This document shows positions 1-8,040 of a DNA stretch of 64,000 nucleotides, piece by piece; within the stretch, counting starts at the first letter, position 1, and every line of letters begins with the position of its first letter. The position numbers and the translations under genes are program-made. A model generated the notes under the pieces. That model was not told the DNA's origin and did not search any database. It saw nothing but the letters and a program-made list of their open reading frames with translations. This DNA comes from Lysobacter changpingensis (GTDB lineage: Bacteria; Pseudomonadota; Gammaproteobacteria; Xanthomonadales; Xanthomonadaceae), in assembly GCF_017308985.1 (NCBI RefSeq), contig NZ_JADWPE010000002.1:248001-312000 (forward strand), given 5' to 3'.

Positions 1-284
1 TGATCGCGCTTCCCGCCGAGCTTCGCCGCCGCTACGTGCACGAGCTCTACGCCCGCCTGCCCTCGCACAGCCGTGGCCTGCTGATCACACTGGAATACCC
101 GCAGCATGAGAAGGCCGGCCCGCCTTTCAGCGTGGTCGAGGACGAAGTGCGCGTGCTCTACGGGCGCGACTGGAACGTCGAAACGCTGGAACGCCGCGAC
201 ATCCTCGAATCGCAGCCGAGGTTCGTCGAGGAAGGCGTGACCGCGCTGCATACCTCGGTGTATCGGCTGGACCGGAAGCGCTGA
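1..284 (+). CDS. tpm: Thiopurine S-methyltransferase, C-terminal fragment
   Basis: Only the last ~94 codons lie in the window; the frame is open from base 3 to the TGA at 282-284. The piece resembles the C-terminal third of bacterial thiopurine/tellurite methyltransferases, which use S-adenosylmethionine. Visible family features are an ALP-x-E-x-R-x-x-Y helix, then a GLLITLEY strand and the GPPFSV segment that shapes the substrate pocket. The first available ATG (position 36) is internal, so the real start lies outside the window. It is convergent with the bacterioferritin gene, with a REP-like element between the two. The family match is good, but substrate specificity cannot be judged from this fragment. 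Confidence 0.8.
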   Translation, partial: IALPAELRRRYVHELYARLPSHSRGLLITLEYPQHEKAGPPFSVVEDEVRVLYGRDWNVETLERRDILESQPRFVEEGVTALHTSVYRLDRKR

Positions 285-332
285 CCTTCAAGCGAGGAAC
301 GGGAAAGAGTCGGGAACGAGAAACGAGCTTCT

Positions 333-477
333 GTAGCCCGGGTAAGCGAAGCGCACCGCCCCCCCCCGGGTAATTCAGTCATGTCGACGATGACCGCGCC
401 GCAGCGCGTTACATCGTTCAAGCAGCCGTTCTTTGGATCTGCGCGATCCCCGGGTGCGCTCCGCTTACCCGGGCTAC
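333..477. repeat. REP-like composite repeat, copy 1
   Basis: A forward unit (GTAGCCCGGGTAAGCGAAGC, 333-352, continuing to 357) is followed about 95 bases later by its inverted counterpart (451-477, ending GGGCTAC). The spacer holds a segment around 395-424 that recurs in copy 2 (about 6757-6792). It lies between the convergent tpm and bfr genes. No protein frame is supported here. Confidence 0.85.
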
Positions 478-487
478 AGGAGCGTCG

Positions 488-976
488 TCACTCCGCGGAC
501 GCGGACTTCTGCGCCAGCCGCGCCGTGAGGTAGTTCTGGATGCCCAGGCGGCGGATCAGCCCAAGCTGCTGCTCCAGCCAGTGCGCATGATCTTCCTCGG
601 TGTCCTGCAGCTGCACGCGCAGGATTTCGCGGCTGACGAAATCGCCCTGCTGCTCGCACAGCGCCATGCCCTGCGCGAGCGCGGCGCGCACGCGATACTC
701 GACGTCGAGGTCGCGCTGCAGCATTTCCTCCACCGTATGACCGGCGACGAACGGTTCCGGACGCATGTCCGGATCGCCTTCCAGGAACAGGATGCGCCGC
801 AGCAACGCGTCGGCGTGCTCGGTTTCTTCCTGCATCTCGTGGTCGATGCGCTCGTACAGCGACTGCAGGCCCATGTCCTCGTAACGACGGGAATGGATGA
901 AGTACTGGTCGCGCGCGGCCAGTTCGCCGCGCAGCAGCATCTTCAGGTAATCGACGACTTCGGGATGGCCTTTCAT
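488..976 (-). CDS. bfr: Bacterioferritin-type ferritin
   Basis: A 162-residue cytoplasmic iron-storage protein; the family forms 24-subunit shells that oxidise and store iron. The start at 976 (MKGHPEVV) is chosen over the upstream ATG at 1024 because it matches the family N-terminus and is preceded by AAGGAGAG. Di-iron ferroxidase ligands are present in register with E. coli Bfr: Glu18, Glu51, His54, Glu127 and His130, with Glu at 93/94. The residue aligned with the haem-ligating Met52 of E. coli Bfr is Thr, within QEETEHAD. This may therefore be a haem-poor or haem-free bacterioferritin subunit. No bacterioferritin-associated ferredoxin gene is adjacent. Confidence 0.9.
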   Translation of the reverse strand: MKGHPEVVDYLKMLLRGELAARDQYFIHSRRYEDMGLQSLYERIDHEMQEETEHADALLRRILFLEGDPDMRPEPFVAGHTVEEMLQRDLDVEYRVRAALAQGMALCEQQGDFVSREILRVQLQDTEEDHAHWLEQQLGLIRRLGIQNYLTARLAQKSASAE

Positions 977-1072
977 GGGGGGACTCTCCTTGCCAGGCGC
1001 ATAGGGTGCCCGATCGGAAAGCACCGCGTCCGAATCGGAATCACTCGCAGTCGCATGCGCGCGGGCCGCGCA

Positions 1073-2242
1073 TCAGGCCTTCACGGCCGCCATCAGCGCC
1101 TGGGCGATGGTATCCGGCGCCGCGCGCAGCACGCTCGGGTTCACCTGCATGGCGAACTCGCCCGTGTCCGGATCCGGACGTGGCAGCCACACGCCGCGCT
1201 GGCGCGTGCGCGTCCGGAATGCCGTCGCATCCACGCCCGTGACCGACAGGAAGAACCGGCTCGTGCCCATCGGTACCCTGCGGACCTTGAAACGCCGCTC
1301 CGGTTTGAGCAGCGCGAGCACCCGGTCCGTCGCCTCCCACGCACGCGCATAGTCCGCCTCGTAGGATTCGACGAACTGCGTCGCCACCGCCGCCACCGGC
1401 CACGCCTGCGGCAACGAACCGCCGAACATCCGCCGCATGTGGTACAGCCCCTCGATGAACGACGAATCGCCCGCAAGGATGGCGCCCGACGCCGCATTGA
1501 AGTGCTTCCACAGCGACACGAACACCGTGTCGAACAGCGCGGCGTACTCCTGCACGCCGCGCCCGGAGTGGTACGGCAGGTTGAACAGGCGCGCGCCGTC
1601 CAGGTGCAGGCGGATGCCCTGCTCGCGCGCGTACCGGGACACGCGCTGGAGTTCGTCGAAATCGACCATCGCGTGATCGCAGCGACGCACCGGCGATTCG
1701 ATCGACAGCACGCCGACCCTCATCGGCACGCGCCCGCTCGCCGAGAGCCCGACCCAGCGCTTCACCTCATCCAGCGCGAGCGTGCTTTGCCCTTGTGCGA
1801 GCGGGATCAGGTTGAGGCCGCTCAGCACGTCGCCGGCATCGCCGCTGTCGGCGTAGAAATGGCTCTCGGCCTGCACCAGCACGCGGCGGTTCTCGCCGGC
1901 GAGCTTGCGCAACGCGATGTGGTTGGCGAGCGTGCCGGTCGGCACGAACATCGCCGCCTGCTTGCCGAGCTTCTTCGCGAAGGCGGTTTCCAGTTCCTCC
2001 ACGACACCGCCGTTGGAGTAGTTGTCCGCGGGCAGGTCGCGCTTCGATGCCGCCTCGTCCAGCAACGTCGCGTATTCGCGCGGCGACAGGCCGAGTCCGT
2101 CGTGGACGAAGTTCACCTCGCGGAACAACGCCGGGTCCGCAGCGAGGCCACCGCCGGTGGCCTGCGCGGCCGGCGCGGGCGATGCAACGGCCAGGCCGCC
2201 CGCGACCAGACCACCCGTGGCTAGGAACCGGCGACGATCCAT
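1073..2242 (-). CDS. Tat-exported threonine-aldolase/beta-eliminating-lyase family protein
   Basis: A 389-residue PLP-dependent fold-type I enzyme. The N-terminus MDRRRFLATGG is a twin-arginine signal followed by a hydrophobic stretch and an Ala-rich cleavage region near residue 26, so export to the periplasm is predicted. This is unusual for threonine aldolases, which are cytoplasmic. Family features include the PTGTLANHIAL segment near 101, the cofactor-binding Asp in HLDGAR (Asp215), and the likely Schiff-base lysine in SLWKHFN (Lys246). The reaction is probably cleavage of a beta-hydroxy amino acid or beta-elimination, but the substrate is unknown. It is transcribed away from the asnB region and appears monocistronic. 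Confidence 0.8.
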   Translation of the reverse strand: MDRRRFLATGGLVAGGLAVASPAPAAQATGGGLAADPALFREVNFVHDGLGLSPREYATLLDEAASKRDLPADNYSNGGVVEELETAFAKKLGKQAAMFVPTGTLANHIALRKLAGENRRVLVQAESHFYADSGDAGDVLSGLNLIPLAQGQSTLALDEVKRWVGLSASGRVPMRVGVLSIESPVRRCDHAMVDFDELQRVSRYAREQGIRLHLDGARLFNLPYHSGRGVQEYAALFDTVFVSLWKHFNAASGAILAGDSSFIEGLYHMRRMFGGSLPQAWPVAAVATQFVESYEADYARAWEATDRVLALLKPERRFKVRRVPMGTSRFFLSVTGVDATAFRTRTRQRGVWLPRPDPDTGEFAMQVNPSVLRAAPDTIAQALMAAVKA

Positions 2243-2309
2243 CGGCGCACCTCATCGGTTGGAGAGCGCCCAAGGTATCCGTTGCCGCGCGCGCGTGCAC
2301 GGCGTCGCG

Positions 2310-4001
2310 TCACGCGTTCGCCGCCTCGTGGACGTCCGCCACCGCCCGCCCGGACGGGTCGGCCATCTTCGCGAAGGCCGCGTCCCACGCGATCGCCACC
2401 GGCGACGAGCACGCGATCGACTTCCCGCCCGGCACCGTCTGCGCGCAGGCCACGCCCGGGAAGAACTGCTCGAAGATGTGGCGGTAGAGGTATGCCTCCT
2501 TCGTCTGCGGCGGGTTCACCGGGAAGCGGCTGGCCGCCGCCGCGAACACGCGGTCGCTCACCTGCGCTTCCGCATGCGCCTTCAGCCCGTCGATCCAGCC
2601 ATAGCCGACGCCATCGCTGAATTGCTCCTTCTGCCGCCACAGGATCGAATCCGGCAGGTAGCCCTCGAACGCCTCGCGCAGGATCGCCTTCTCGATCGAG
2701 CGGCCGTTCGGCCCCTTGCGCACCATCTTGTGCGCCGCGTCCATGCGCATGGCGACGTTGAGGAATTCGACGTCGAGGAACGGCACGCGCGGCTCCACGC
2801 CCCACGCCATCATCGACTTGTTCGCACGCAGGCAGTCGTAGTTGTGCAGCGCGTCGAGCTTGCGCACGGTTTCCTCGTGGAATTCGCGGGCGTCCGGCGC
2901 CTTGTGGAAGTAGAGGTAACCGCCGAACACCTCGTCGCTGCCCTCGCCCGAGAGCACCATCTTCACGCCCATCGCCTTGATGCGTCGCGCGAGCAGGAAC
3001 ATCGGCGTGGACGCGCGGATCGTCGTGACGTCGAAGGTTTCGATGTGGCGGATCACCTCCGGCAACGCATCGAGGCCTTCCTCGAAGGTGTAGGTGAAGC
3101 CGTGATGCACGGTGCCCAGCGCCTTCGCCGCGATTTCGGCGGCGGCCAGGTCGGGCGAACCCTCCAGCCCGATCGCGAAGGAATGCAGGCGCGGCCACCA
3201 CGCTTCGGTAGTGTCGTCGTCCTCCACGCGCTTGCGGGCGAAGCGCGCGGCCACCGCGGCGACAAGCGAGGAATCCAGGCCGCCGGAGAGCAGCACGCCA
3301 TACGGCACGTCGCTCATCAGCTGGCGATGCACGGCGCGTTCGAAGGCTTCACGCAGCTCCTGCTTCGACACCTCCACGCCTTCGGTCGCCGCGTGGTCGC
3401 GCCAGGGGCGCTGGTAATAGCGCACGGGTTCGCCGCGTTCGCTGTCGTAGTAATGCCCGGGCGGGAACTGCGCGACGTCGGCGCAGGTGTCGGCCAGCGC
3501 CTTCATCTCGGAGGCGACGCACAGGCGGCCGTCGCGATCGTGGCCCCAGTACAGCGGGCACACGCCGATGGGATCGCGTGCGATGAGGACCCGTCCGCGC
3601 GCGCGGTCCCACAGCGCGAAGGCGAAGATGCCGTTCAATTCGCCGAGCCACTCGCCGACGTCCTCGCGCTGGCGGTACAGGGCGTTGATGACCTCGCAGT
3701 CCGAACCGGTCTGGAACGCGTACGGCTGCGCCAGCGCCTGCTCCAGTTCGCGGTGGTTGTAGATCTCGCCGTTGACCGCCAGCGCGAGTTCGCCGTCGGC
3801 CGAGCGCAGCGGCTGCGAACCACCGGCGGGATCGACGATGGCCAGCCGCTCGTGCACCAGGATCGCGCCGTCGTCGAGGTGGACGCCGCTCCAGTCAGGG
3901 CCGCGATGGCGCTGGCGTTGCGAGAGTTCCAGCGCACGGCGGCGCAGGGCCTGCACGTCGTCGCCGGGTTGGAGGCCGAAGATGCCGAGGATGGAACACA
4001 T
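2310..4001 (-). CDS. asnB: Asparagine synthetase B (glutamine-hydrolysing)
   Basis: A 563-residue cytoplasmic enzyme making asparagine from aspartate, ATP and glutamine. The N-terminus MCSILGIFG gives the Cys2 nucleophile of the class II glutaminase domain (about residues 2-190). The synthetase domain follows with the PP-loop SGGLDSS near residue 240. The length matches E. coli AsnB (554). The start at 4001 has AGGAG eight bases upstream. Between this start and the divergent acylase gene lie a predicted Asn-rich leader peptide and a Rho-independent terminator. Transcription is therefore predicted to be attenuated when charged tRNA-Asn is plentiful (see the attenuator entries). Confidence 0.96.
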   Translation of the reverse strand: MCSILGIFGLQPGDDVQALRRRALELSQRQRHRGPDWSGVHLDDGAILVHERLAIVDPAGGSQPLRSADGELALAVNGEIYNHRELEQALAQPYAFQTGSDCEVINALYRQREDVGEWLGELNGIFAFALWDRARGRVLIARDPIGVCPLYWGHDRDGRLCVASEMKALADTCADVAQFPPGHYYDSERGEPVRYYQRPWRDHAATEGVEVSKQELREAFERAVHRQLMSDVPYGVLLSGGLDSSLVAAVAARFARKRVEDDDTTEAWWPRLHSFAIGLEGSPDLAAAEIAAKALGTVHHGFTYTFEEGLDALPEVIRHIETFDVTTIRASTPMFLLARRIKAMGVKMVLSGEGSDEVFGGYLYFHKAPDAREFHEETVRKLDALHNYDCLRANKSMMAWGVEPRVPFLDVEFLNVAMRMDAAHKMVRKGPNGRSIEKAILREAFEGYLPDSILWRQKEQFSDGVGYGWIDGLKAHAEAQVSDRVFAAAASRFPVNPPQTKEAYLYRHIFEQFFPGVACAQTVPGGKSIACSSPVAIAWDAAFAKMADPSGRAVADVHEAANA

Positions 4002-4043
4002 GACGATGACTCCTGGGGTCGGGGGTGGGGTTTTCGGGAGGAC

Positions 4044-4075
4044 AAAAACAAAAAACCCGCGCTTTGCGGCGCGGG
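4044..4075 (-). terminator. Intrinsic terminator in the asnB leader (attenuator)
   Basis: On the minus strand GCCCGCGC, a CGCAAA loop and GCGCGGG form a 7-bp GC stem (4069-4075 with 4056-4062). It is followed directly by TTTTTTGTTTTT (4055-4044). It lies between the leader-peptide stop and the asnB start, so it would end transcription before asnB unless an alternative fold forms. Confidence 0.9.
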
Positions 4076-4170
4076 CTTCGTGGGTGCTCAGTGCGGTTAC
4101 AACGCGCTAATCACCGGCCCGCGGGAGGCTGGCGTTATTGCGGTTGTTGTTGTTCAGGCCCTGCGCGGGC
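4056..4170 (-). promoter_or_regulatory. Predicted four-segment Asn attenuator of asnB
   Basis: Four short minus-strand segments can pair alternatively. Segment 1 (4170-4164) and segment 3 (4076-4070) both read GCCCGCG. Segment 2 (4123-4117) reads CGCGGGC and can pair with either. Segment 4 (4062-4056) completes the terminator with segment 3. The Asn codons (4154-4134) lie between segments 1 and 2, and segment 2 ends eight bases before the leader stop codon. A ribosome stalled on Asn codons would cover segment 1 and free segment 2 to sequester segment 3 (read-through). A ribosome at the stop would cover segment 2 and allow the terminator. The pairing is seen in the sequence; the mechanism is inferred from trp/his-type attenuators. 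Confidence 0.75.
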
Positions 4171-4226
4171 GCGCCGCCGCGCAGGGCGGCAGTGGCGGCG
4201 TAGGCGGTGGCCTGGACGAAGGTCAT
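4107..4226 (-). CDS. Asn-rich leader peptide upstream of asnB
   Basis: A 39-codon frame from ATG (4226) to TAG (4107). Residues 25-31 read NNNNRNN, six asparagines in seven codons, five AAC and one AAT. Such a run is very improbable in this GC-rich genome unless selected. It lies 105 bases upstream of asnB on the same strand, with a terminator in between, the layout of amino-acid-operon leader peptides. There is no convincing Shine-Dalgarno. A weak -10-like CACGAT ends six bases before the ATG with TTGCAA 17 bases further up, so leaderless translation is possible. The rest of the peptide is Ala/Gly-rich and probably has no function of its own. Confidence 0.75.
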   Translation of the reverse strand: MTFVQATAYAATAALRGGAPAQGLNNNNRNNASLPRAGD

Positions 4227-4232
4227 GGCTCG

Positions 4233-4261
4233 ATCGTGCAAGAGGTCGGGCCCGCTTGCAA
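4233..4261 (-). promoter_or_regulatory. Candidate sigma70 promoter for the asn leader and asnB
   Basis: TTGCAA (4261-4256) and CACGAT (4238-4233) are separated by 17 bases on the minus strand. The -10 is poor (three of six consensus bases). If used, transcription would begin at or next to the leader-peptide ATG. Confidence 0.35.
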
Positions 4262-4333
4262 GGGGACATCCGCCCGCCGGCGCCGCCGTTCATCGGATAA
4301 GCTCGGCGCGGGGACACCACAGGCGACAGGCCC

Positions 4334-6682
4334 ATGACGAAGTGGATCAGGCGCGTGCTCGTCGCGCTGGTACTGGTACTGCTGGCGGCGGTGCTCGCCG
4401 GCTGGTGGCTGATGCGCGGCAGCCTGCCGCGGCTCGACGGCGAACTCGCCCTGCCCGGCCTGTCGGCCCCGGTGACGGTCCAGCGCGATGCGAACGGCGT
4501 GGTCACGGTCGATGCGGCCAACGAGAACGACGCCATGCGCGCGCTCGGCTACGTGCACGCGCAGGAACGCTATTTCGAGATGGACCTGCTGCGGCGCACG
4601 GCCGCGGGCGAACTGGCCGCGCTGTTCGGGCCCGTCGCCATCGACACGGACAAGCGGCACCGCGTGCACCGCATGCGCGCGCGCGTGATGCAGCACATGG
4701 ACGCGATCCTGGGCGACAAGCGCGGGATGGCCCAGGCGTACGTCGATGGCGTCAACGCCGGACGCGCCGCGCTGAAGGTGCGGCCGTGGCCCTACCTGCT
4801 TCTGCGCACGCAGCCCGAGCCTTGGACGCTGGCCGACTCGGCGCTGACCGGCTACGCGATGTATTTCGACCTGCAGGACGCGCAGAACGAGCGCGAACTG
4901 GCGATGTGGCGCCTTCGTCCGCATCTGCCGCCGGCGCTGTTCGCGCTGCTCGCGCACGACGGCACGAGCTGGGATGCGCCACTCGCCGGCCGCCCGCGCG
5001 GCGACGCGACGCTGCCCGACGCCTCGACCGTCGACCTGCGCACGCTGCCGATGCGGGAAGGGTCGCGCCCGGCCGACGTACCCGAACGTTCCGATGTCGG
5101 CAGCAACAATTTCGCCGTGTCCGGCCAGCTCACCGCCGACGGCCGCGCGATCGTCGCCGACGACATGCACCTGGGCCTGCGCGCACCGAACATCTGGTTC
5201 CGCGCGCGATTGCGTTATCCCGATCCGCGCGCCGACGGCGGTCGCGTCGATGCGAACGGCTTCACCCTGCCCGGCCTGCCGGCGCTGGTGGTCGGCAGCA
5301 ACGGGCACGTCGCGTGGGGTTTCACCAACAGCTACGGCGACTGGCTCGACTGGAAGCGCGTGGCCGATTGCGGCGAGAAGACCTGCGCGGGCGCGACGCG
5401 CAACATCGAGATCATTCGCGTGGCGGGAAGCGACGACGTCGAGTTCCCGGTGGACGAAACCGCGTGGGGCCCGATCCTGCACCGCGAACGCGACGGCAGC
5501 GGCCTCGCGCTGCGCTGGATCGCCCACCGGCCCGGCTCGATGAACCTCGGCCTTTCCGAATTCCTGCACGCGCGCTCGCTCGACGACGCGCTCGCGATGG
5601 CCGATCGCACGGCGATTCCCGCGCAGAACCTCGCCATCGGCGACTCGCAGGGGCGCATCACCTGGCGCCTGCTCGGCCCGATGCCGCAGCGTGGGGCCGG
5701 TTGCGATGCGACGCAGGTCGTCGAACCCGACGCCTGCGCGCCGTGGCCGATCACCACCGCGCACGGCACCGCGCTGCCGATCGGCACGGTGCAGCGCCTG
5801 TGGACGGCGAATTCGCGCGTGGTCGATGGAACGCTGCTGTCGCGCGTGGGCGATGGCGGTTACGCCAACGGCGCGCGCGCGAAGCAGATCCGCGACGGCC
5901 TGTTCGCGAAGGATCGTTTCGCCGAACGCGACCTGCTCGCGATCCAGCTCGACGATCGCGCCCTGTTCCTGCAGCGGTGGTGGACGTTGCTGCGCGAACG
6001 CGATGGCGTTGCGAACACGCCCGCGCTACACGAGCTCGCGGTCGCCGCATCCACGTGGCAGGGTCGCGCGAGTGCGGACTCGACGAGTTACCGCATCGTG
6101 CGCGCGTGGCGTCTCGCGGTGCACGACCGCCTGCTCGACGGCCTGACCGCGCCCGCGCATGCCGCGCTGGGTGAGGCGTTCGAAATGCCGAACCTTTCGC
6201 ATTTCGAAGGCGTTGCGTGGCCGCTGGTCACGCAGCGTCCGGCGAACCTGCTGCCGCGCCGGTTCGCGTCGTGGGACGCGTTGTTCGAGGACGCCGCACG
6301 CGAAGTGCGCGACGAACTGGCGAAGAGCGGCCCGATCGCGCAGCGCACCTGGGGCGAGCGCAACACCGCGCGCATCTGCCATCCGCTGTGGCGTGCGTTG
6401 CCCGGTTTCCTCGAGCCGCAGCTGTGCATGCCCGCCGACGAACTGCCCGGCGACAGCGCCATGCCGCGCGTGCAGGGACCGGAGTTCGGCGCCTCCGAGC
6501 GCATGGTCGTGGCGCCGGGCCACGAGGCCGACGGAATCATCCACATGCCGGGCGGACAGAGCGGGCATCCGATGTCGCCGTTCTGGGGCGCGGGGCACGA
6601 GGATTGGGTGCAGGGACGGCCGACGCCGTTCCTGCCGGGCGAGACGCGTTACACGATGAAGCTGGTGCCGGGGAACGGCTGA
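4334..6682 (+). CDS. Penicillin acylase family N-terminal-nucleophile hydrolase
   Basis: A 782-residue amidase precursor of the penicillin G acylase/acyl-homoserine-lactone acylase superfamily. It would be processed into small and large chains. An N-terminal hydrophobic segment (about residues 7-27) indicates export or anchoring to the periplasmic side. The alpha-chain part contains LGYVHAQERYFEMDLLRR (from about 71). The predicted autocatalytic site is Gly256-Ser257-Asn-Asn, giving an N-terminal Ser nucleophile for the beta chain, followed by DDMHLGLRAPNIW. Later segments GHVAWGFTNS and TANSR are typical of the fold. The substrate cannot be deduced; beta-lactams, acyl-homoserine lactones or other amides are possible. 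It is divergent from the asnB leader. Confidence 0.88.
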   Translation: MTKWIRRVLVALVLVLLAAVLAGWWLMRGSLPRLDGELALPGLSAPVTVQRDANGVVTVDAANENDAMRALGYVHAQERYFEMDLLRRTAAGELAALFGPVAIDTDKRHRVHRMRARVMQHMDAILGDKRGMAQAYVDGVNAGRAALKVRPWPYLLLRTQPEPWTLADSALTGYAMYFDLQDAQNERELAMWRLRPHLPPALFALLAHDGTSWDAPLAGRPRGDATLPDASTVDLRTLPMREGSRPADVPERSDVGSNNFAVSGQLTADGRAIVADDMHLGLRAPNIWFRARLRYPDPRADGGRVDANGFTLPGLPALVVGSNGHVAWGFTNSYGDWLDWKRVADCGEKTCAGATRNIEIIRVAGSDDVEFPVDETAWGPILHRERDGSGLALRWIAHRPGSMNLGLSEFLHARSLDDALAMADRTAIPAQNLAIGDSQGRITWRLLGPMPQRGAGCDATQVVEPDACAPWPITTAHGTALPIGTVQRLWTANSRVVDGTLLSRVGDGGYANGARAKQIRDGLFAKDRFAERDLLAIQLDDRALFLQRWWTLLRERDGVANTPALHELAVAASTWQGRASADSTSYRIVRAWRLAVHDRLLDGLTAPAHAALGEAFEMPNLSHFEGVAWPLVTQRPANLLPRRFASWDALFEDAAREVRDELAKSGPIAQRTWGERNTARICHPLWRALPGFLEPQLCMPADELPGDSAMPRVQGPEFGASERMVVAPGHEADGIIHMPGGQSGHPMSPFWGAGHEDWVQGRPTPFLPGETRYTMKLVPGNG

Positions 6683-6702
6683 CGTTCCCGCAACGTGCTT
6701 TT

Positions 6703-6874
6703 GTAGCCCGGGTAAGCGAAGCGCACCGCGCCCCCGGGCAATACGGTCGTGTCAACGATGACCGCGCCGCGACGCGTTATATCGTTCGAGCAGTTTTCTG
6801 TAGCCCGGGTAAGCGAAGCGCCCCCGGGTTCAGACGCGACAGCTCCCCGGGTGCGCTTCGCTTGCCCGGGCTAT
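6703..6874. repeat. REP-like composite repeat, copy 2 (three units)
   Basis: Two forward units (6703-6727 and 6800-6820) and one inverted unit (6847-6874) of the same element as copy 1. The segment between the first two units matches the spacer of copy 1 (GACCGCGCCGC, then CGCGTTA and ATCGTTC). It fills the gap between the convergent acylase and dapE genes. Confidence 0.85.
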
Positions 6875-6891
6875 CACCGCTATCGCGATAC

Positions 6892-8040
6892 TCAGTCGAG
6901 CAGCATCCGCTCGATCAACTCCCGATACAGTTCCGGCAACCGCTGCAGATCGGAGACGGACACGTTTTCGTCCACCTTGTGGATGCTCGCGTTCACCGGT
7001 CCGATCTCGATGCACTGTGCGCCAAGCGGCGCGATGAAACGCGCATCCGACGTGCCGCCGCCGGTGCTCTCCTCCGGCGCGCGGCCGCAATAACGGCCGA
7101 GCACCGAACGCGCCGCCGCGCGCAGCGGGCCTTCCGGCGTGTAGAACGGTTCGCCGCCGCGATGCCAGCGGATCGTGTAGTCCAGGCCGTGACGACGCAG
7201 CACGTCCTCGCACTCGCGTTCGAGCTGCTCGGCGCGCCAGTTCGGATTGAAGCGCAGGTTGAACAGCGCCTGCAGTTCGCCCGGAATCACGTTGTTCGCG
7301 CCGGTGCCCGAGTGGATGTTGCTGATCTGCAGGCTCGTCGGTGGAAAGGTTTCGAAGCCGTCGTCCCAACGCCGCGCGGCGAGCTCGCTCAGCGCCGGCA
7401 TCGCGAGATGGATCGGGTTGCGCGCCTTTTCCGGATACGCCACGTGGCCCTGCACGCCGATCACGTTGAGCGTCGCCGACAGTGTGCCGCGACGTCCCAC
7501 GCGCAGCAGGTCGCCCAGCGTCGCCTTCGACGACGGCTCCCCGGTAATGCACCAGTCGATGCGCTCGCCGCGCTTGCGGAAGACCTCGGCGACCTGGCGC
7601 ACGCCGTCGACCGCATCGCCTTCCTCGTCGGACGTGACCAGCAGCGCGACGCGGCCCGGATGGTCCGGATGCGCGGCGACGAAACGCTCCAGCGCGACGA
7701 CGAACGCCGCCACGCTGCCCTTCATGTCGGCCGCGCCGCGCCCGTAGAGCACGCCGTTGCGGATCTCCGGCACGAACGGATCGCTGCTCCACGCCTCGCG
7801 CGGCCCCGGCGGCACGACGTCGGTGTGACCCAGCAGCACCAGCGTCGGGCCTTCGCTGCCGTGCACTGCCCAGAGGTTGTCGACGTCGCCGAAGCGCAGC
7901 GATTCGCAGCGGAAACCCGCGGCCGCCAGGCGACGCGAGATCGACGCCTGGCAGCCGGCGTCGTCGGGCGTGACCGATGGACGCGCGATCAGGTCCAGCG
8001 CCAGCGCCAGCACCTCGTCGGCAGCGGATGCATCAGCCAA
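6892..8040 (-). CDS. dapE: Succinyl-diaminopimelate desuccinylase
   Basis: A 382-residue M20-family zinc hydrolase that removes succinate from N-succinyl-LL-diaminopimelate in the lysine and peptidoglycan-precursor pathway. Metal and catalytic motifs are visible: GHTDVVPPG (His72), GRGAADMKG (Asp105) and SDEEGDA (Glu139/140), with the dimerisation domain in the middle. The start is TTG at 8040, and the first eight bases overlap the stop of the upstream Spx/ArsC-like gene, so translational coupling is likely. No in-frame ATG precedes the conserved region. Together with dapD just upstream it supplies two of the succinylase-branch steps. Confidence 0.95.
   Translation of the reverse strand: MADASAADEVLALALDLIARPSVTPDDAGCQASISRRLAAAGFRCESLRFGDVDNLWAVHGSEGPTLVLLGHTDVVPPGPREAWSSDPFVPEIRNGVLYGRGAADMKGSVAAFVVALERFVAAHPDHPGRVALLVTSDEEGDAVDGVRQVAEVFRKRGERIDWCITGEPSSKATLGDLLRVGRRGTLSATLNVIGVQGHVAYPEKARNPIHLAMPALSELAARRWDDGFETFPPTSLQISNIHSGTGANNVIPGELQALFNLRFNPNWRAEQLERECEDVLRRHGLDYTIRWHRGGEPFYTPEGPLRAAARSVLGRYCGRAPEESTGGGTSDARFIAPLGAQCIEIGPVNASIHKVDENVSVSDLQRLPELYRELIERMLLD

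Noticed and set aside
4107-4226. Asn-rich frame as a chance product of GC-rich sequence
   Set aside because: Chance GC-rich DNA favours Ala, Arg, Gly and Pro codons, not AAC/AAT runs. The frame also sits upstream of an asparagine synthetase gene with a terminator in the right place.
2022-4337. A 771-codon plus-strand frame spanning the asnB region
   Set aside because: It is antisense to asnB and the aldolase-like gene, has repetitive Arg/His/Val composition and no recognisable motif.
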